Shown here: one piece after another, positions 54,625-64,000 of the stretch
How the letters are laid out: each line of letters begins with the position of its first letter
How positions within the stretch are numbered: the first letter of the stretch is position 1
Assembly: GCF_024609765.1 (NCBI RefSeq)
Contig: NZ_JANFDG010000006.1
Span: forward strand, 62,001 to 126,000
Length of the DNA stretch: 64,000 bases
Reading direction: 5' to 3'
Origin: Shinella pollutisoli
Lineage (GTDB): Bacteria; Pseudomonadota; Alphaproteobacteria; Rhizobiales; Rhizobiaceae
Position numbers and translations under genes: made by a program
The notes under the pieces: model-generated
What the model was told of the DNA's origin: nothing
What the model saw: the letters and a program-made list of their open reading frames with translations, nothing else
Database searches by the model: none

Positions 54625-55298
54625 GCCCGCGCCCCTTGCGCATTGGCGCGCAGCGTCTCGACGGTCTTGCGGTAGGCGTCGACATGGCCGCCGCCGAAGA
54701 TCGCCGAGCCGGCGACGAAGGCGTTGGCGCCCGCGCGCGCCGGCACGGCGATCGTGTCCAGCGCGATGCCGCCGTCGACCTCGATGTCGATCGGCCGGTC
54801 GCCGACGAGCGCGCGCACGCGGCGGATCTTCTCCTCCATCGCCGGGATGAACCTCTGGCCGCCGAAGCCCGGGTTCACGGTCATGACGAGGATGAGGTCG
54901 ATCTTGTCGAGGAGATAGTCGAGCACGCTTTCCGGGGTCGCCGGATTGATGGCGACGCCCGCGCGTTTCCCCAGCGCCTTGATCGCCTGCACGGAGCGGT
55001 CGAGATGGGGGCCCGCCTCCGCATGCACGGTGATGCCGTCGCAGCCGGCCTTGGCGAAGGCCTCGAGATAGGGATCGGCGGGCGCGATCATCAGGTGGCA
55101 GTCGAAGAAGGCGTCGGTCTGCGGGCGCAGCGCCTTGATGACGTCCGGGCCGAAGGAGATGTTCGGCACGAAATGGCCGTCCATGATGTCGAGATGGACC
55201 CAGTCGGCGCCCGCCGCCACCACGTCGCGCACTTCCTGCCCCAGTTTCGCGTAGTCGGCGGCGAGGATGGACGGGGCGATGCGGATGGGCTGGCTCAT
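54621..55298 (-). CDS. rpe: Ribulose-phosphate 3-epimerase
   Basis: 225 residues. Interconverts ribulose 5-phosphate and xylulose 5-phosphate. TIM-barrel enzyme with [14 protein letters not shown] at the N-terminus, the metal-ligand segment [34 protein letters not shown] and IDIEVDGGI. The ATG 55298 ([10 protein letters not shown]) starts the gene. It is followed by DUF2259 and the small membrane protein in one apparent operon. Confidence 0.95.
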   Translation of the reverse strand: MSQPIRIAPSILAADYAKLGQEVRDVVAAGADWVHLDIMDGHFVPNISFGPDVIKALRPQTDAFFDCHLMIAPADPYLEAFAKAGCDGITVHAEAGPHLDRSVQAIKALGKRAGVAINPATPESVLDYLLDKIDLILVMTVNPGFGGQRFIPAMEEKIRRVRALVGDRPIDIEVDGGIALDTIAVPARAGANAFVAGSAIFGGGHVDAYRKTVETLRANAQGARA

Positions 55299-55379
55299 GT
55301 CTGGCTCCGTGAGGATGGGGTCGGCGACGGCATAGCATCGCCGGCAGGGGCGAACAACGGGGCAATTGGAATGCATCTT

Positions 55380-55519
55380 CTCCGCTCTCCCCTTCTCTCC
55401 GGCGGGAGAAGGCCGCGGCAGCGGGATGAGGGGGACGCCGAAGGCGGGATTGCGGTACGTTCCACCCCCTCCTCATCCGACCCTTCGGGCCACCTTCTCC
55501 CGCCGGGAGAAGGAGAAAG
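55380..55519. repeat. Rhizobial-type intergenic palindromic repeat, copy D
   Basis: CCTTCTCTCCGGCGGGAGAAGG then GCAGCGGGATGAGGGGG in the left half; CCCTCCTCATCCGACCCTTCGGGCC and CCTTCTCCCGCCGGGAGAAGG in the right half. It lies upstream of rpe and downstream of the P1-peptidase gene, both on the minus strand; this is the only one of the four copies that is not between convergent gene ends. Confidence 0.75.
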
Positions 55520-55527
55520 GCGCACCG

Positions 55528-56523
55528 TCAGAGTGTCGACGCCCAGGCGGGCGAAAGGTCGCCGGGGCGCGGCTCGGCGTCGTGCACGCCGCGGGCGATG
55601 GCGCGCGCCATGGTGGCGGCCGCCGCCGCGCAGAGGTCGATGAAATCCATGGGCTCCGGCGTGCGGCCGGCCCGGCCGGTGGCGAGCGCGAAGACGAGGT
55701 CGCCGTCGAGCGGCGTGTGCGCCGGCCAGAGCGCGCGGGAAAAGCCGTCATGGGCGGCGATCGCCAGCCGCTTCGCCTCCGCCTTGGTGAGGGCCGCGTC
55801 GGTGGCGACGACGGCGATGGTGGTGTTCTCCGGGCCGGCGGAAAGCTTGGTGCGCGGCAGCCTTGCCTCGGCGGGGAAGGGCGAGGGCAGGCCGAGGCCG
55901 CCGAACTCGCCGTCCTCCTCGAAGGGGGCGGCCCAGAAATGGCGCGTGCCGCCGACCGTCGCCGAGCCGAGCGCATTGACGGCGACGAGTGCGCCGACGG
56001 TGAAGCCGTTTCCAAGCGCGGCCGACGCGGTGCCGAGCCCGCCCTTGAAGGTGGCGGTCGTCGCCCCCGTGCCGGCGCCGGCGCTGCCGGTCGCAAAGTC
56101 CGCCGCGACCGCGGCGAGGGCCGCGTGGCCCAGCTCGCGGTAGGGCGGGAAGCGGCCCCAGCCCTTGTCCCCGCCGTTCGCAAGGTCGAAGAGGATGGCG
56201 GCCGGCACGATCGGCACGCGGAACGGGCCGACTTCGAAGCCGCGCCCCCGCTCGCGAAGGCCCGCCTGCACGCCGGAGGCCGCGTCGAGCCCGAAGGCCG
56301 AGCCGCCGGACAGCACGACGGCATCCACCGCCGCGACCGTGTTGTGCGGCTCGAGCAGGTCCGTCTCGCGCGTGCCGGGCGCGCCGCCGAGCACCTGCAC
56401 GGCCGCCGTCGCCGGCTCCTCGCAGAGGACGACGGTGACGCCGGAGCGCAGCGCATGGTCGGTGGCGTTGCCGACCAGGAGGCCCGCGACGTCGGTGATG
56501 CGGTTGCGCGGCCCAGGCCTCAT
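55528..56523 (-). CDS. P1-family N-terminal-nucleophile peptidase/amidase (DmpA/NylC-like)
   Basis: 331 residues. N-terminal RNRITDVAGLLVGNATDHALRSG-type opening, GGAPGTRETDLLEPHNTV, SGGSAFGLDAASGV, and GTGATTATFKGGLGTAS. The segment PENTTIAVVATDA suggests autocleavage between N233 and T234, giving Thr as the nucleophile, as in NylC. Family members are aminopeptidases or cyclic/linear amide hydrolases. Its ATG overlaps the binding-protein stop (56520-56523), so both are coupled. Whether it cleaves amide-linked compounds captured by that binding protein is an inference. Confidence 0.82.
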   Translation of the reverse strand: MRPGPRNRITDVAGLLVGNATDHALRSGVTVVLCEEPATAAVQVLGGAPGTRETDLLEPHNTVAAVDAVVLSGGSAFGLDAASGVQAGLRERGRGFEVGPFRVPIVPAAILFDLANGGDKGWGRFPPYRELGHAALAAVAADFATGSAGAGTGATTATFKGGLGTASAALGNGFTVGALVAVNALGSATVGGTRHFWAAPFEEDGEFGGLGLPSPFPAEARLPRTKLSAGPENTTIAVVATDAALTKAEAKRLAIAAHDGFSRALWPAHTPLDGDLVFALATGRAGRTPEPMDFIDLCAAAAATMARAIARGVHDAEPRPGDLSPAWASTL

Positions 56524-57584
56524 CGGGCGGCACCCTCCGCGGGCACGAAGGCGCCGTCCCGCCATTCCAGCAGGCGGTAGGGGTTTTCGCGAAGCTCGTG
56601 GTCGGCGCCGAAGGCGACGGGGCCGAGCGCCGTGGCGAAGGTCTTTCCCTCCAGCGCCCCGGCGAGCGCGCCGCCGTCCTTCGCCGCGGCCGCAAGCAGC
56701 GTCACGGCGGCATGGGCCGGCAGCACGTAGCCTTCGGCGACGATCTTCTCCTCCTTCAGCGCCGCGGCGACCGGTGCGCCCTCGGGAAGGGCGGCGTAGT
56801 CCGGAAGGGCGATCGCCTGCACGCCGTCCGTCATCGGCACGAGCGGATCGGCCGCGACGAGCTGCTCGCCGCCGAGCAGGCGGAAGCTCGCGCGCTCGGC
56901 CGCGGCATCGCGGGCGATGATCGCCGTGTCGGTGCGGTCGCCGCCGACGAAGACGCGGGTGACGCCGGTCTTGGCGAGCCGGCGCACCAGCGTGATCTGC
57001 TGCTCCTGCGCCGGGCGGAACGTGTCGACGAAGGTCGCCTTCATGCCGATCTCCTCCAGCCTCAGGCGGATCGCCTCGGTGAGCTCGCGCGCATGGATCG
57101 TGCCGTCGTCGATCAGCGCGAAGGGTTCCGCGACCCAGTCGCGGGCGATGACCTCGACGGCCTTCTCCGCCTCGGCCTTCGGCGCGGGGGCGAGCCGGAA
57201 GAGGGGCCAGCCCTTCTTCAGCGCGTCCTCCATCAGGATGCCGGAGCGCACGGAGAGCGTGACCGCCGGCACGCCCGCCTCGGCAAGGGCGGGCAGCGAG
57301 GCCGCGAGCCCCTCTGTGCAGAGGAAACCGACCGCCGCCGATGCTTCCGCCGCGAGGACGGCGCGGGCGATGCGGTCGTCGTCCGTCTCGTCGCAGGCCT
57401 CGGCCACCTCGACGATCCGGTCGCCGGCGGCCTCCGCCGCGGCCCGCGCGCCGGCCCGCACCTGGTCGCCGAGGACGGCAAGCGGCCCTTCCGCCGGCGC
57501 TACGACGGCGACGGTCAGGCCGTCGGCGAGGGCGGGTGCTGCAAGGAGGAATGCGGCGAAACTGGCGAGAAGCGCGGTCTTCAT
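56520..57584 (-). CDS. Periplasmic amino-acid-type binding protein (LivK-like)
   Basis: 354 residues. Signal peptide MKTALLASFAAFLLAAPALA (1-20), then a type I periplasmic-binding fold (LTVAVVAPAEGPLAVLGDQVRAGARA). It has the hinge-type segments FVDTFRPAQEQQITLVRRLA and VFVGGDRTDTAII. This family usually feeds an ABC permease for branched-chain or other amino acids, but no liv permease is adjacent. The start is ATG 57584. It is coupled to the P1 peptidase gene that follows. Confidence 0.82.
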   Translation of the reverse strand: MKTALLASFAAFLLAAPALADGLTVAVVAPAEGPLAVLGDQVRAGARAAAEAAGDRIVEVAEACDETDDDRIARAVLAAEASAAVGFLCTEGLAASLPALAEAGVPAVTLSVRSGILMEDALKKGWPLFRLAPAPKAEAEKAVEVIARDWVAEPFALIDDGTIHARELTEAIRLRLEEIGMKATFVDTFRPAQEQQITLVRRLAKTGVTRVFVGGDRTDTAIIARDAAAERASFRLLGGEQLVAADPLVPMTDGVQAIALPDYAALPEGAPVAAALKEEKIVAEGYVLPAHAAVTLLAAAAKDGGALAGALEGKTFATALGPVAFGADHELRENPYRLLEWRDGAFVPAEGAAR

Positions 57585-57713
57585 GGTGGTCCCATAGCTG
57601 CAACCCAAGCCTTTGTAAGGATCGCGCAAGACGCGTCAAAGAAAAAGATCGACCGCAGGGGTTACATTTTTCTTCATTTCCGCCATGTATCACCTGTGTC
57701 AAAGGAGACTGCC

Positions 57714-58211
57714 GTGTTGGACAGGTTGATGCTGGAGCCGTCGCTCTACCGCGATGCGATGAGCCGTTATGCCGGCCATGTGCAGATCGTGACGACGGCG
57801 CATGAGGGCGAGCGGCGCGGGGTGACGATCACCGCCGCCTGCTCGGTGTCCGACGGCCCGCCGACCGTGCTCGCCTGCCTCAACGCCTCCAATGCCAACA
57901 ACGACATCTTCCGCAGGGCCGGCCGTTTCGCGCTGAACTCGCTGTCGGCCGACCAGATCGAGCTCGCCAACGCCTTTTCCGGCCGCGACCCGACGCTGTC
58001 GTCGGCGGACCGATTCGCGCACGGCGACTGGCGCGAGCTCGTGACCGGCGCGCCGGTGCTCGCCGATGCGCTCGCCGCCTTCGACTGCCGGCTCGTCGAG
58101 ATCAAGGTCGTGGCGACGCACATGATCCTGATCGGCGAGGTCGCGGGACTGTCCTTCGGCCCGCAGAAACCGGCGCTCCTCTATATGGACCGGGGCTACC
58201 GCGCGTTGTAA
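57714..58211 (+). CDS. Flavin reductase-like protein
   Basis: 165 residues. The flavin_reduct domain starts at about 12; LEPSLYRDAMSRYAGHVQIVTT and GERRGVTITAACSVSDGPPTVLACLN (split) are the usual N-terminal half, with ANNDIFRRAGRFALNSLSADQ. Reduces FMN/FAD or feeds a two-component monooxygenase; no oxygenase partner is seen. The start is GTG 57714, 6 nt after AAAGGAG. It is 27 bp upstream of the MoxR-like gene, and divergent from the binding protein. Confidence 0.82.
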   Translation: MLDRLMLEPSLYRDAMSRYAGHVQIVTTAHEGERRGVTITAACSVSDGPPTVLACLNASNANNDIFRRAGRFALNSLSADQIELANAFSGRDPTLSSADRFAHGDWRELVTGAPVLADALAAFDCRLVEIKVVATHMILIGEVAGLSFGPQKPALLYMDRGYRAL

Positions 58212-58238
58212 GTTCTCACCCGAGGACGGAGGAACGGC

Positions 58239-59165
58239 GTGGCTTATCGGCGCGGGACGATCCCGCAATCGATCGACGAGACGGTGGACATGCTGTCGGC
58301 GGGCGACTATCTCGCCGGGCGCCCGCTCGCCACCGTGCTGTTCCTCTCCCTGCGCATGAAGCGGCCGCTCTTCCTCGAAGGCGAGGCGGGCGTGGGCAAG
58401 ACCGAGATCGCCAAGGTGCTGGCCGGGGCGCTCGACCGGCCGCTGATCCGGCTGCAATGCTACGAGGGCCTGGACATCGCCTCGGCCGTCTACGAGTGGA
58501 ACTATCCGGCGCAGATGCTGGAGATCCGCCTTTCCGAGGCGGCCGGCACCACCGACCGCGGCCGCATCGAGGCCGACATCTTCTCCGAGCGCTACCTCAT
58601 CCGCCGGCCGGTGCTGCAGGCGCTCTCCGCGCCGGACGGGCGCGCGCCGGTCTTCCTGATCGACGAGCTCGACCGCACCGACGAGGCCTTCGAGGCCTTC
58701 CTGCTGGAGGTGCTCTCCGATTTCCAGGTGACGGTGCCGGAACTCGGCACGATCCGCGCGGGCGAGCCACCGATCGTCATCATCACCACCAACCGCACGC
58801 GCGAGGTGCACGACGCGCTGAAGCGCCGCTGTCTCTATCACTGGGTCGACTATCCGGAGGCAGCGCAGGAGCTGGAGATCATCCGCCGCAAGGTTCCGGG
58901 CTGCAACGCGGCGCTGTCGCGTGAGGTCGTCGCCTATGTGCAGAAGCTCCGGACGCTCGACCTCTTCAAGAACCCCGGCGTCGCCGAGACGATCGACTGG
59001 GCGAGTGCGCTCACCGAGCTCGACCGGCTGGCGCTCGATCCCGAGACGGTGTCGGACACGCTCGGCGCGCTGCTCAAATACCAGGACGACATCGCCCGGA
59101 TCGACGGGGCGGAGGGCCGAAAGCTCCTCGCGGACGTCAAGGCCGAGCTGGCGGCGGCGGGCTGA
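58239..59165 (+). CDS. MoxR-like AAA+ ATPase (CoxD-type)
   Basis: 308 residues. Walker A EGEAGVGKT (47-55), Walker B VFLIDELDRTDEAFEAFLLE, and a sensor region IVIITTNRTREVHDALKRRC. MoxR ATPases partner with VWA proteins and activate metalloenzymes; CoxD of the aerobic CO dehydrogenase cluster is one. The start is GTG 58239, after GGACGGAGG. The next gene, a VWA (CoxE-type) protein, begins 3 bp after this stop. Confidence 0.88.
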   Translation: MAYRRGTIPQSIDETVDMLSAGDYLAGRPLATVLFLSLRMKRPLFLEGEAGVGKTEIAKVLAGALDRPLIRLQCYEGLDIASAVYEWNYPAQMLEIRLSEAAGTTDRGRIEADIFSERYLIRRPVLQALSAPDGRAPVFLIDELDRTDEAFEAFLLEVLSDFQVTVPELGTIRAGEPPIVIITTNRTREVHDALKRRCLYHWVDYPEAAQELEIIRRKVPGCNAALSREVVAYVQKLRTLDLFKNPGVAETIDWASALTELDRLALDPETVSDTLGALLKYQDDIARIDGAEGRKLLADVKAELAAAG

Positions 59166-59168
59166 GCC

Positions 59169-60398
59169 ATGGTGGCGGCGGAGGTCGAGGCCGACGGATG
59201 TCTTGCCGACAACATCGTCCATTTCGCCCGCGTGCTGCGCAAGGCGGGGCTCAGGATCGGGCCGGCGGCGGTGACGGACGCGATCGAGGCCGTGCAGGCG
59301 GTCGGCATCGGCGACCGCGACGAATTCTACACCGCGCTGCATGCGACCCTCATCAAGCGCCACGAGGACGACCCGGTCTTCGACGAGGCGTTCCGGCTGT
59401 TCTGGCGCGCCCGCGACTTCGTCGGCAAGATGATCGCCATGATGTCGCCGGTCGTCGCGCGCCACGAGGAGCGCGAGAAGCGCAAGGCCGGCGAGGCGCG
59501 CGTCTCCGACGCCCTTTTCGGCAGGCAGGACGACAGGCGGCGCGTACGCGAGGAGCCGGAGATCGAGATCGACGCCCGCTTCACCGCCTCCGGCAGCGAG
59601 CGGCTGCGGAAAGCCGATTTCGCGCAGATGACGGCCGCCGAACTCGCCGAGGCCAAGCGCGCCATCGCCGGCCTCGCGATGCCGTGGGACCGCGTGCGCA
59701 CCCGCCGCTTCCGCCGCTCGACCCGGCCGGTCGCCATCGACGCCCGCGCCACCATGCGCCACGCCATGCGCACCGGCGGCGCGCTGATCCTGCCGCGCCA
59801 CCGCGCGCCGAAGCGGGTGCATCCGCCGCTCGTGGTGCTCGCCGACATCTCCGGCTCGATGAGCCAGTACACCCGCGTCTTCCTGCATTTCCTGCATGCG
59901 CTCGGCGAGCGGCGGCGGGTGCATGCCTTCCTGTTCGGCACGCGGCTTTCCAACGTCACCCGGCAGATGCGCCACCGCGATCCCGACGCTGCCGTCGAGG
60001 CCTGCAGCGCGACGGTCGCCGACTGGTCCGGCGGCACGCGGATCGGCGAGACGCTGAAAAGCTTCAACCGGCTGTGGTCGCGCCGGGTGCTGGGGCAGGG
60101 GGCCGTGGTGCTGCTCATCACCGACGGGCTGGAGCGCGACGGGATCGAGCTGCTCGACCGGGAGATCGACCGGCTGCACCGCTCCTGCCGCCGGCTGGTC
60201 TGGCTCAATCCGCTGCTGCGCTTCGACGGCTTCGAGGCGCGGGCGCGCGGGGTGCGGGCGATGCTGCCGCATGTGGACGAGCTGCGCCCGGTGCACAATC
60301 TGGAGGCCATGGCGGACCTCGTGGCGGCGCTCTCGGGCGAGGCGCCGCGCGGACGGGGCGATCCGCGGCGATTCCCGGCGGGAGGGCATCATGGATGA
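59169..60398 (+). CDS. VWA-domain protein (CoxE-type)
   Basis: 409 residues. LADISGSMSQYTRVF (near 224) is the MIDAS DxSxS motif, and a VLLITDGLERDG segment follows; the N-terminal helical part (FARVLRKAGLRIGPAAVTDAI) is typical of CoxE. Partner of the upstream MoxR-like ATPase. The stop overlaps the next gene (60391) by 8 nt. Together they would assemble or activate a molybdenum hydroxylase, though no such enzyme is visible in the window. Confidence 0.88.
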   Translation: MVAAEVEADGCLADNIVHFARVLRKAGLRIGPAAVTDAIEAVQAVGIGDRDEFYTALHATLIKRHEDDPVFDEAFRLFWRARDFVGKMIAMMSPVVARHEEREKRKAGEARVSDALFGRQDDRRRVREEPEIEIDARFTASGSERLRKADFAQMTAAELAEAKRAIAGLAMPWDRVRTRRFRRSTRPVAIDARATMRHAMRTGGALILPRHRAPKRVHPPLVVLADISGSMSQYTRVFLHFLHALGERRRVHAFLFGTRLSNVTRQMRHRDPDAAVEACSATVADWSGGTRIGETLKSFNRLWSRRVLGQGAVVLLITDGLERDGIELLDREIDRLHRSCRRLVWLNPLLRFDGFEARARGVRAMLPHVDELRPVHNLEAMADLVAALSGEAPRGRGDPRRFPAGGHHG

Positions 60399-60723
60399 GG
60401 CGACGGACGACAGGCTCGATCCGCTGGCGGTCGCGGAGCGCTGGATGGACGAAGGGCGGACGCTGGCGCTCGCCACCGTGGTCGAGACCTGGGGCTCGGC
60501 GCCGCGCCCGGCCGGCAGCCACCTGGTGATCGACGGCGACGGCAATTTCCACGGCTCCGTCTCCGGCGGCTGCGTCGAGGGCGCGGTGATCGGCGAGGCG
60601 ATGGAGGTGATCGGCGACGGCGAGCCGCGCATGCTGGAATTCGGCGTGGCCGACGAGACCGCCTGGCGCGTCGGCCTTTCCTGCGGCGGGCGCATCCGCG
60701 TCTATGTGGAGCGGATCGGCTGA
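60391..60723 (+). CDS. XdhC/CoxI-family protein, N-terminal-domain half
   Basis: 110 residues. TLALATVVETWGSAPRPAGSHLVIDGDG, GSVSGGCVEGAVIGEAMEVI and SCGGRIRVYVERIG are the XdhC/CoxI N-terminal module, which binds Mo-cofactor or stabilises it for insertion into xanthine-dehydrogenase-type enzymes. The Rossmann C-terminal module is encoded separately by the next gene, whose start overlaps this stop (TGATG). The start is ATG 60391 inside the 3' end of the VWA gene. Confidence 0.87.
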   Translation: MDEATDDRLDPLAVAERWMDEGRTLALATVVETWGSAPRPAGSHLVIDGDGNFHGSVSGGCVEGAVIGEAMEVIGDGEPRMLEFGVADETAWRVGLSCGGRIRVYVERIG

Positions 60724-61417
60724 TGGACCCCTATCTCCTGCGCAAGCTGAACCGGGAGCGCGCCGCCCGCCGCGCCGTCATCCACCTGACCGACCTCGGC
60801 GACGGCCGCGACCGGGTGATCCGCGAGGGCGACCCGGTGGCGGGCGATCTCGGCGCGGCGGTGGCGGCGGCCTTCCGCTCCGGCCGCTCCGGCATCGTCG
60901 CGGCCGAGGGGCGGGAATTCTTCCTCAACGTCCACCTGCCGCCGGCGCGCATCGTCGTCATCGGCGCGGTGCATATCAGCCAGGCGCTCGCCGTCATGGC
61001 GCGCACCGCCGGCTTCGACGTCACCGTCATCGACCCGCGCACGGCCTTTGCCACGGAGGAACGCTTCGCCGGGGTCGATCTCGTCGCCGACTGGCCGGAG
61101 GATGTGCTGAAGGCGCGCCCGCTCGATGCCTATACGGCGCTCGTCGCCGTGACGCACGATCCGAAGATCGACGATTTTCCGCTGTCCGCGGCGCTCAAGA
61201 CGGGCTGTTTCTACATCGGCGCGCTCGGCAGCCGGAAGACCCATGCGCGGCGCGTCGAGCGGCTGACGGCGCTCGGCCACGGCGCCGACGAGATCGCCCG
61301 CATTTCCGCCCCCATCGGCCTCGACATCGGCGCGGCGAACCCGGCGGAGATCGCCGTGGCGATCCTCGCCGACATCGTCCGGGCGCTGCGGCGGCGGCCG
61401 CTTGCGGGGGACGGCGC

Positions 61418-61421
<4 letters not shown>
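60723..61421 (+). CDS. XdhC family protein, C-terminal (Rossmann) half
   Basis: 232 residues. After a variable N-terminus, RIVVIGAVHISQALAVMARTAGFDVTVIDPR (split) and GALGSRKTHARRVERLTALG, GLDIGAANPAEIAVAILADI are the XdhC_C Rossmann domain. Normally fused with the previous module; here the two are adjacent genes with 1 nt overlap. The ATG begins 60723. The stop overlaps the next gene as ATGA (61418-61421). Confidence 0.88.
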
Positions 61422-63031
<1,610 letters not shown>

Positions 63032-63034
63032 GCG

Positions 63035-63355
63035 ATGGACCGCGACGAGATCGAGGAGATGTTCCAGGCGATCGGGCCGGTGACGGTGCGGCGCATGTTC
63101 GGCGGCAAGGGCATCTATCGCGACGGCCTGATCCTGGCCATCGAGTTCCAGGGCGAGATCCTGCTCAAGGCCGACGCGGAGAGCGCGCCGGACTTCGAGG
63201 CCGCCGGCTGCCGGCAATGGACCTACGAGGGCAAGCGTGCCGGAAGGCCGGTGAGGATGCCCTACTGGTCGATTCCCGACGACGCCTTCGACGATCCGGA
63301 CATCATGGCCGAATGGGTGCGGCGCGCCCACGCCGCGGCGCTGCGCGCCCGCTAG
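63035..63355 (+). CDS. TfoX N-terminal-domain protein
   Basis: 106 residues. MFGGKGIYRDGLILAIEFQGEILLKAD and the C-terminal MPYWSIPDDAFDDPDIMAEWVRRA are TfoX_N features. TfoX/Sxy regulates competence in gammaproteobacteria; the short rhizobial forms lack the C-terminal domain and have no proven role. It starts 3 bp after the fusion gene stop and may be co-transcribed with the Mo cluster. Confidence 0.85.
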   Translation: MDRDEIEEMFQAIGPVTVRRMFGGKGIYRDGLILAIEFQGEILLKADAESAPDFEAAGCRQWTYEGKRAGRPVRMPYWSIPDDAFDDPDIMAEWVRRAHAAALRAR

Positions 63356-63492
63356 AACGCGGTTCGCCGCATCGAAATCCGCGAGGGGCGCTCCGCGCGC
63401 CGAATCCGGAGCGGCCTGTCCGTATGCGGGCGATTTCCCGCGGGGTGCGGAATGCTCCGAGCTTTTTTCGTTGCGATTTCATTGCGATGAAA

Positions 63493-63511
63493 CTTGACTT
63501 GTTTGGTCAAG
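63493..63511 (+). promoter_or_regulatory. Predicted iron-responsive operator (RirA-type box)
   Basis: TGA-N9-TCA (63495-63509) inside a perfect CTTGAC-N7-GTCAAG inverted repeat. This matches the IRO box used by RirA in rhizobia and lies 60 nt before the receptor start. It would repress the receptor when iron is sufficient. Based on sequence match only. Confidence 0.55.
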
Positions 63512-63570
63512 TTGGCCATTAGCAAAGGGAGCCGCACACATCCGGCGGCCGCTTTCGGGTGAGGTTTTCC

Positions 63571-64000
63571 ATGCAGGTCCATCGTTTCCACGCGTCGGCG
63601 CTTCTGGCCGGTACGGCCATGGCGATCGCTCTTCTCGCCGTTTCGGGTCCGGCAAAGGCGCAAGAAGCCGCCGCCGGCGGCAATGCGACGGAGCTGGAGC
63701 AGATCACCGTCGACGGCGCGCGCGAGGGCGACATCGTCGACGTCCCGGCCGCCGTGTCGAGCGCCGACCGCGACACGATCCAGGACAGCTATGCCGGCAA
63801 CGTCACGCAGGTGCTGCGCTCGACGCCCGGCACCTTCACGCGCGAGCCGCCGGACCAGGCGGGCGTCGTCGTCAACATCCGCGGCCTGCAGGGCATGGGC
63901 CGCGTCAACAGCATGATCGACGGCGTGCCGCAGACCTTCCGCAACCTCTCCGGCCACAGCGGCACCTTCGACGACATGCTCTACGTCGAGCAGAACCTCC
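63571..64000 (+). CDS. TonB-dependent haem/haemoglobin-type receptor, N-terminal part (3' end outside window)
   Basis: The first 143 residues of an outer-membrane receptor. A signal peptide (LLAGTAMAIALLAVSGPAKA) is followed by ATELEQITVDGAREGD (TonB-box region) and a plug domain (SYAGNVTQVLRSTPGTFTRE, VVVNIRGLQGMGRVNSMIDG, VPQTFRNLSGHSGTFDD). The GRVNSMIDGVPQTFR string resembles the haem/haemoglobin receptor (ShmR/HmuR-like) group. GTGAGG (63559-63564) lies before ATG 63571. The gene continues past the window end. A RirA-type box upstream fits iron regulation. Confidence 0.85.
   Translation, partial: MQVHRFHASALLAGTAMAIALLAVSGPAKAQEAAAGGNATELEQITVDGAREGDIVDVPAAVSSADRDTIQDSYAGNVTQVLRSTPGTFTREPPDQAGVVVNIRGLQGMGRVNSMIDGVPQTFRNLSGHSGTFDDMLYVEQNL

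Overview
This is a GC-rich alphaproteobacterial chromosome segment, most likely from Rhizobiaceae (Rhizobium/Ensifer/Shinella-like; I cannot fix the genus). The grounds are: a CckA-type hybrid kinase; a DksA that has lost its zinc cysteines; an F1-ATPase zeta subunit (DUF1476); a purS-purQ/purL-bolA-grxD neighbourhood; a TGA-N9-TCA iron box of RirA type; recA with a TTG-N11-CAA/GAAC-N7 SOS operator; and several copies of a rhizobial-type intergenic palindrome. Nearly all of the window is chromosomal housekeeping DNA. I see no integrase, transposase, phage module, CRISPR array, tRNA or rRNA.

Layout. 1-1.0 kb: the end of a [2Fe-2S] ferredoxin gene and a small FAD protein that looks like a ferredoxin-NADP reductase without its NADPH domain. 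1.3-4.4 kb: a secreted DUF922 protein, then the folate operon folP-folB-folK, then a secreted protein of unknown function. 4.5-9.6 kb (minus strand): a GGDEF-EAL protein, a SixA-like phosphatase, YcjX and YcjF, joined by stop/start overlaps at both ends of the set. 10-16.7 kb: dksA, a FliO-like protein, cckA, mobA-mobB, and an EamA transporter. 17-29 kb: a chemoreceptor, psuK-psuG, recA, alaS, a diguanylate cyclase and a SulP transporter. 29.1-31 kb: icd, followed by three tandem copies of a ~235 bp unit that carries its terminator. 31-38.7 kb: a secreted protein, trmJ, murI, a HerA-like ATPase, rpsD, glsA, ttcA and an inositol-phosphatase family gene. 38.9-47.1 kb (minus): a Bcr/CflA pump, grxD, a LysE exporter, a basic protein, bolA, purL, an ArsC-like protein, a lipoprotein, purQ, a coiled-coil protein, purS and purC. 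47.3-55.3 kb: the ATPase zeta subunit, a PAS-GGDEF-EAL protein, an RBBP9-type hydrolase, a membrane protein, purB, another membrane protein, a DUF2259 protein and rpe. 55.5-63.4 kb: a P1 peptidase coupled to a periplasmic binding protein, a flavin reductase, a MoxR/VWA/XdhC/MoeA-MobA set for molybdenum-hydroxylase maturation, and a TfoX-like gene. The window ends inside a TonB-dependent haem/haemoglobin-type receptor gene preceded by an iron box.

The genes cover one-carbon and purine metabolism (fol and pur genes, including the purS-purQ-purL synthetase), Fe-S and redox chemistry (ferredoxin, grxD, bolA), molybdenum cofactor finishing (mobAB for the guanine form; a MocA-like fusion plus Cox/Xdh-type factors for the cytosine form and hydroxylase maturation), cyclic-di-GMP signalling (three proteins) and cell-cycle control (cckA). 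I found no clear new defence or mobile system. The points most worth following are the NADPH-domain-less reductase beside ferredoxin, the tandem icd terminator cassette that has copied the end of icd, the orphan Mo-hydroxylase maturation cluster with XdhC split in two, and the small uncharacterised genes inside the purine/Fe-S operon.
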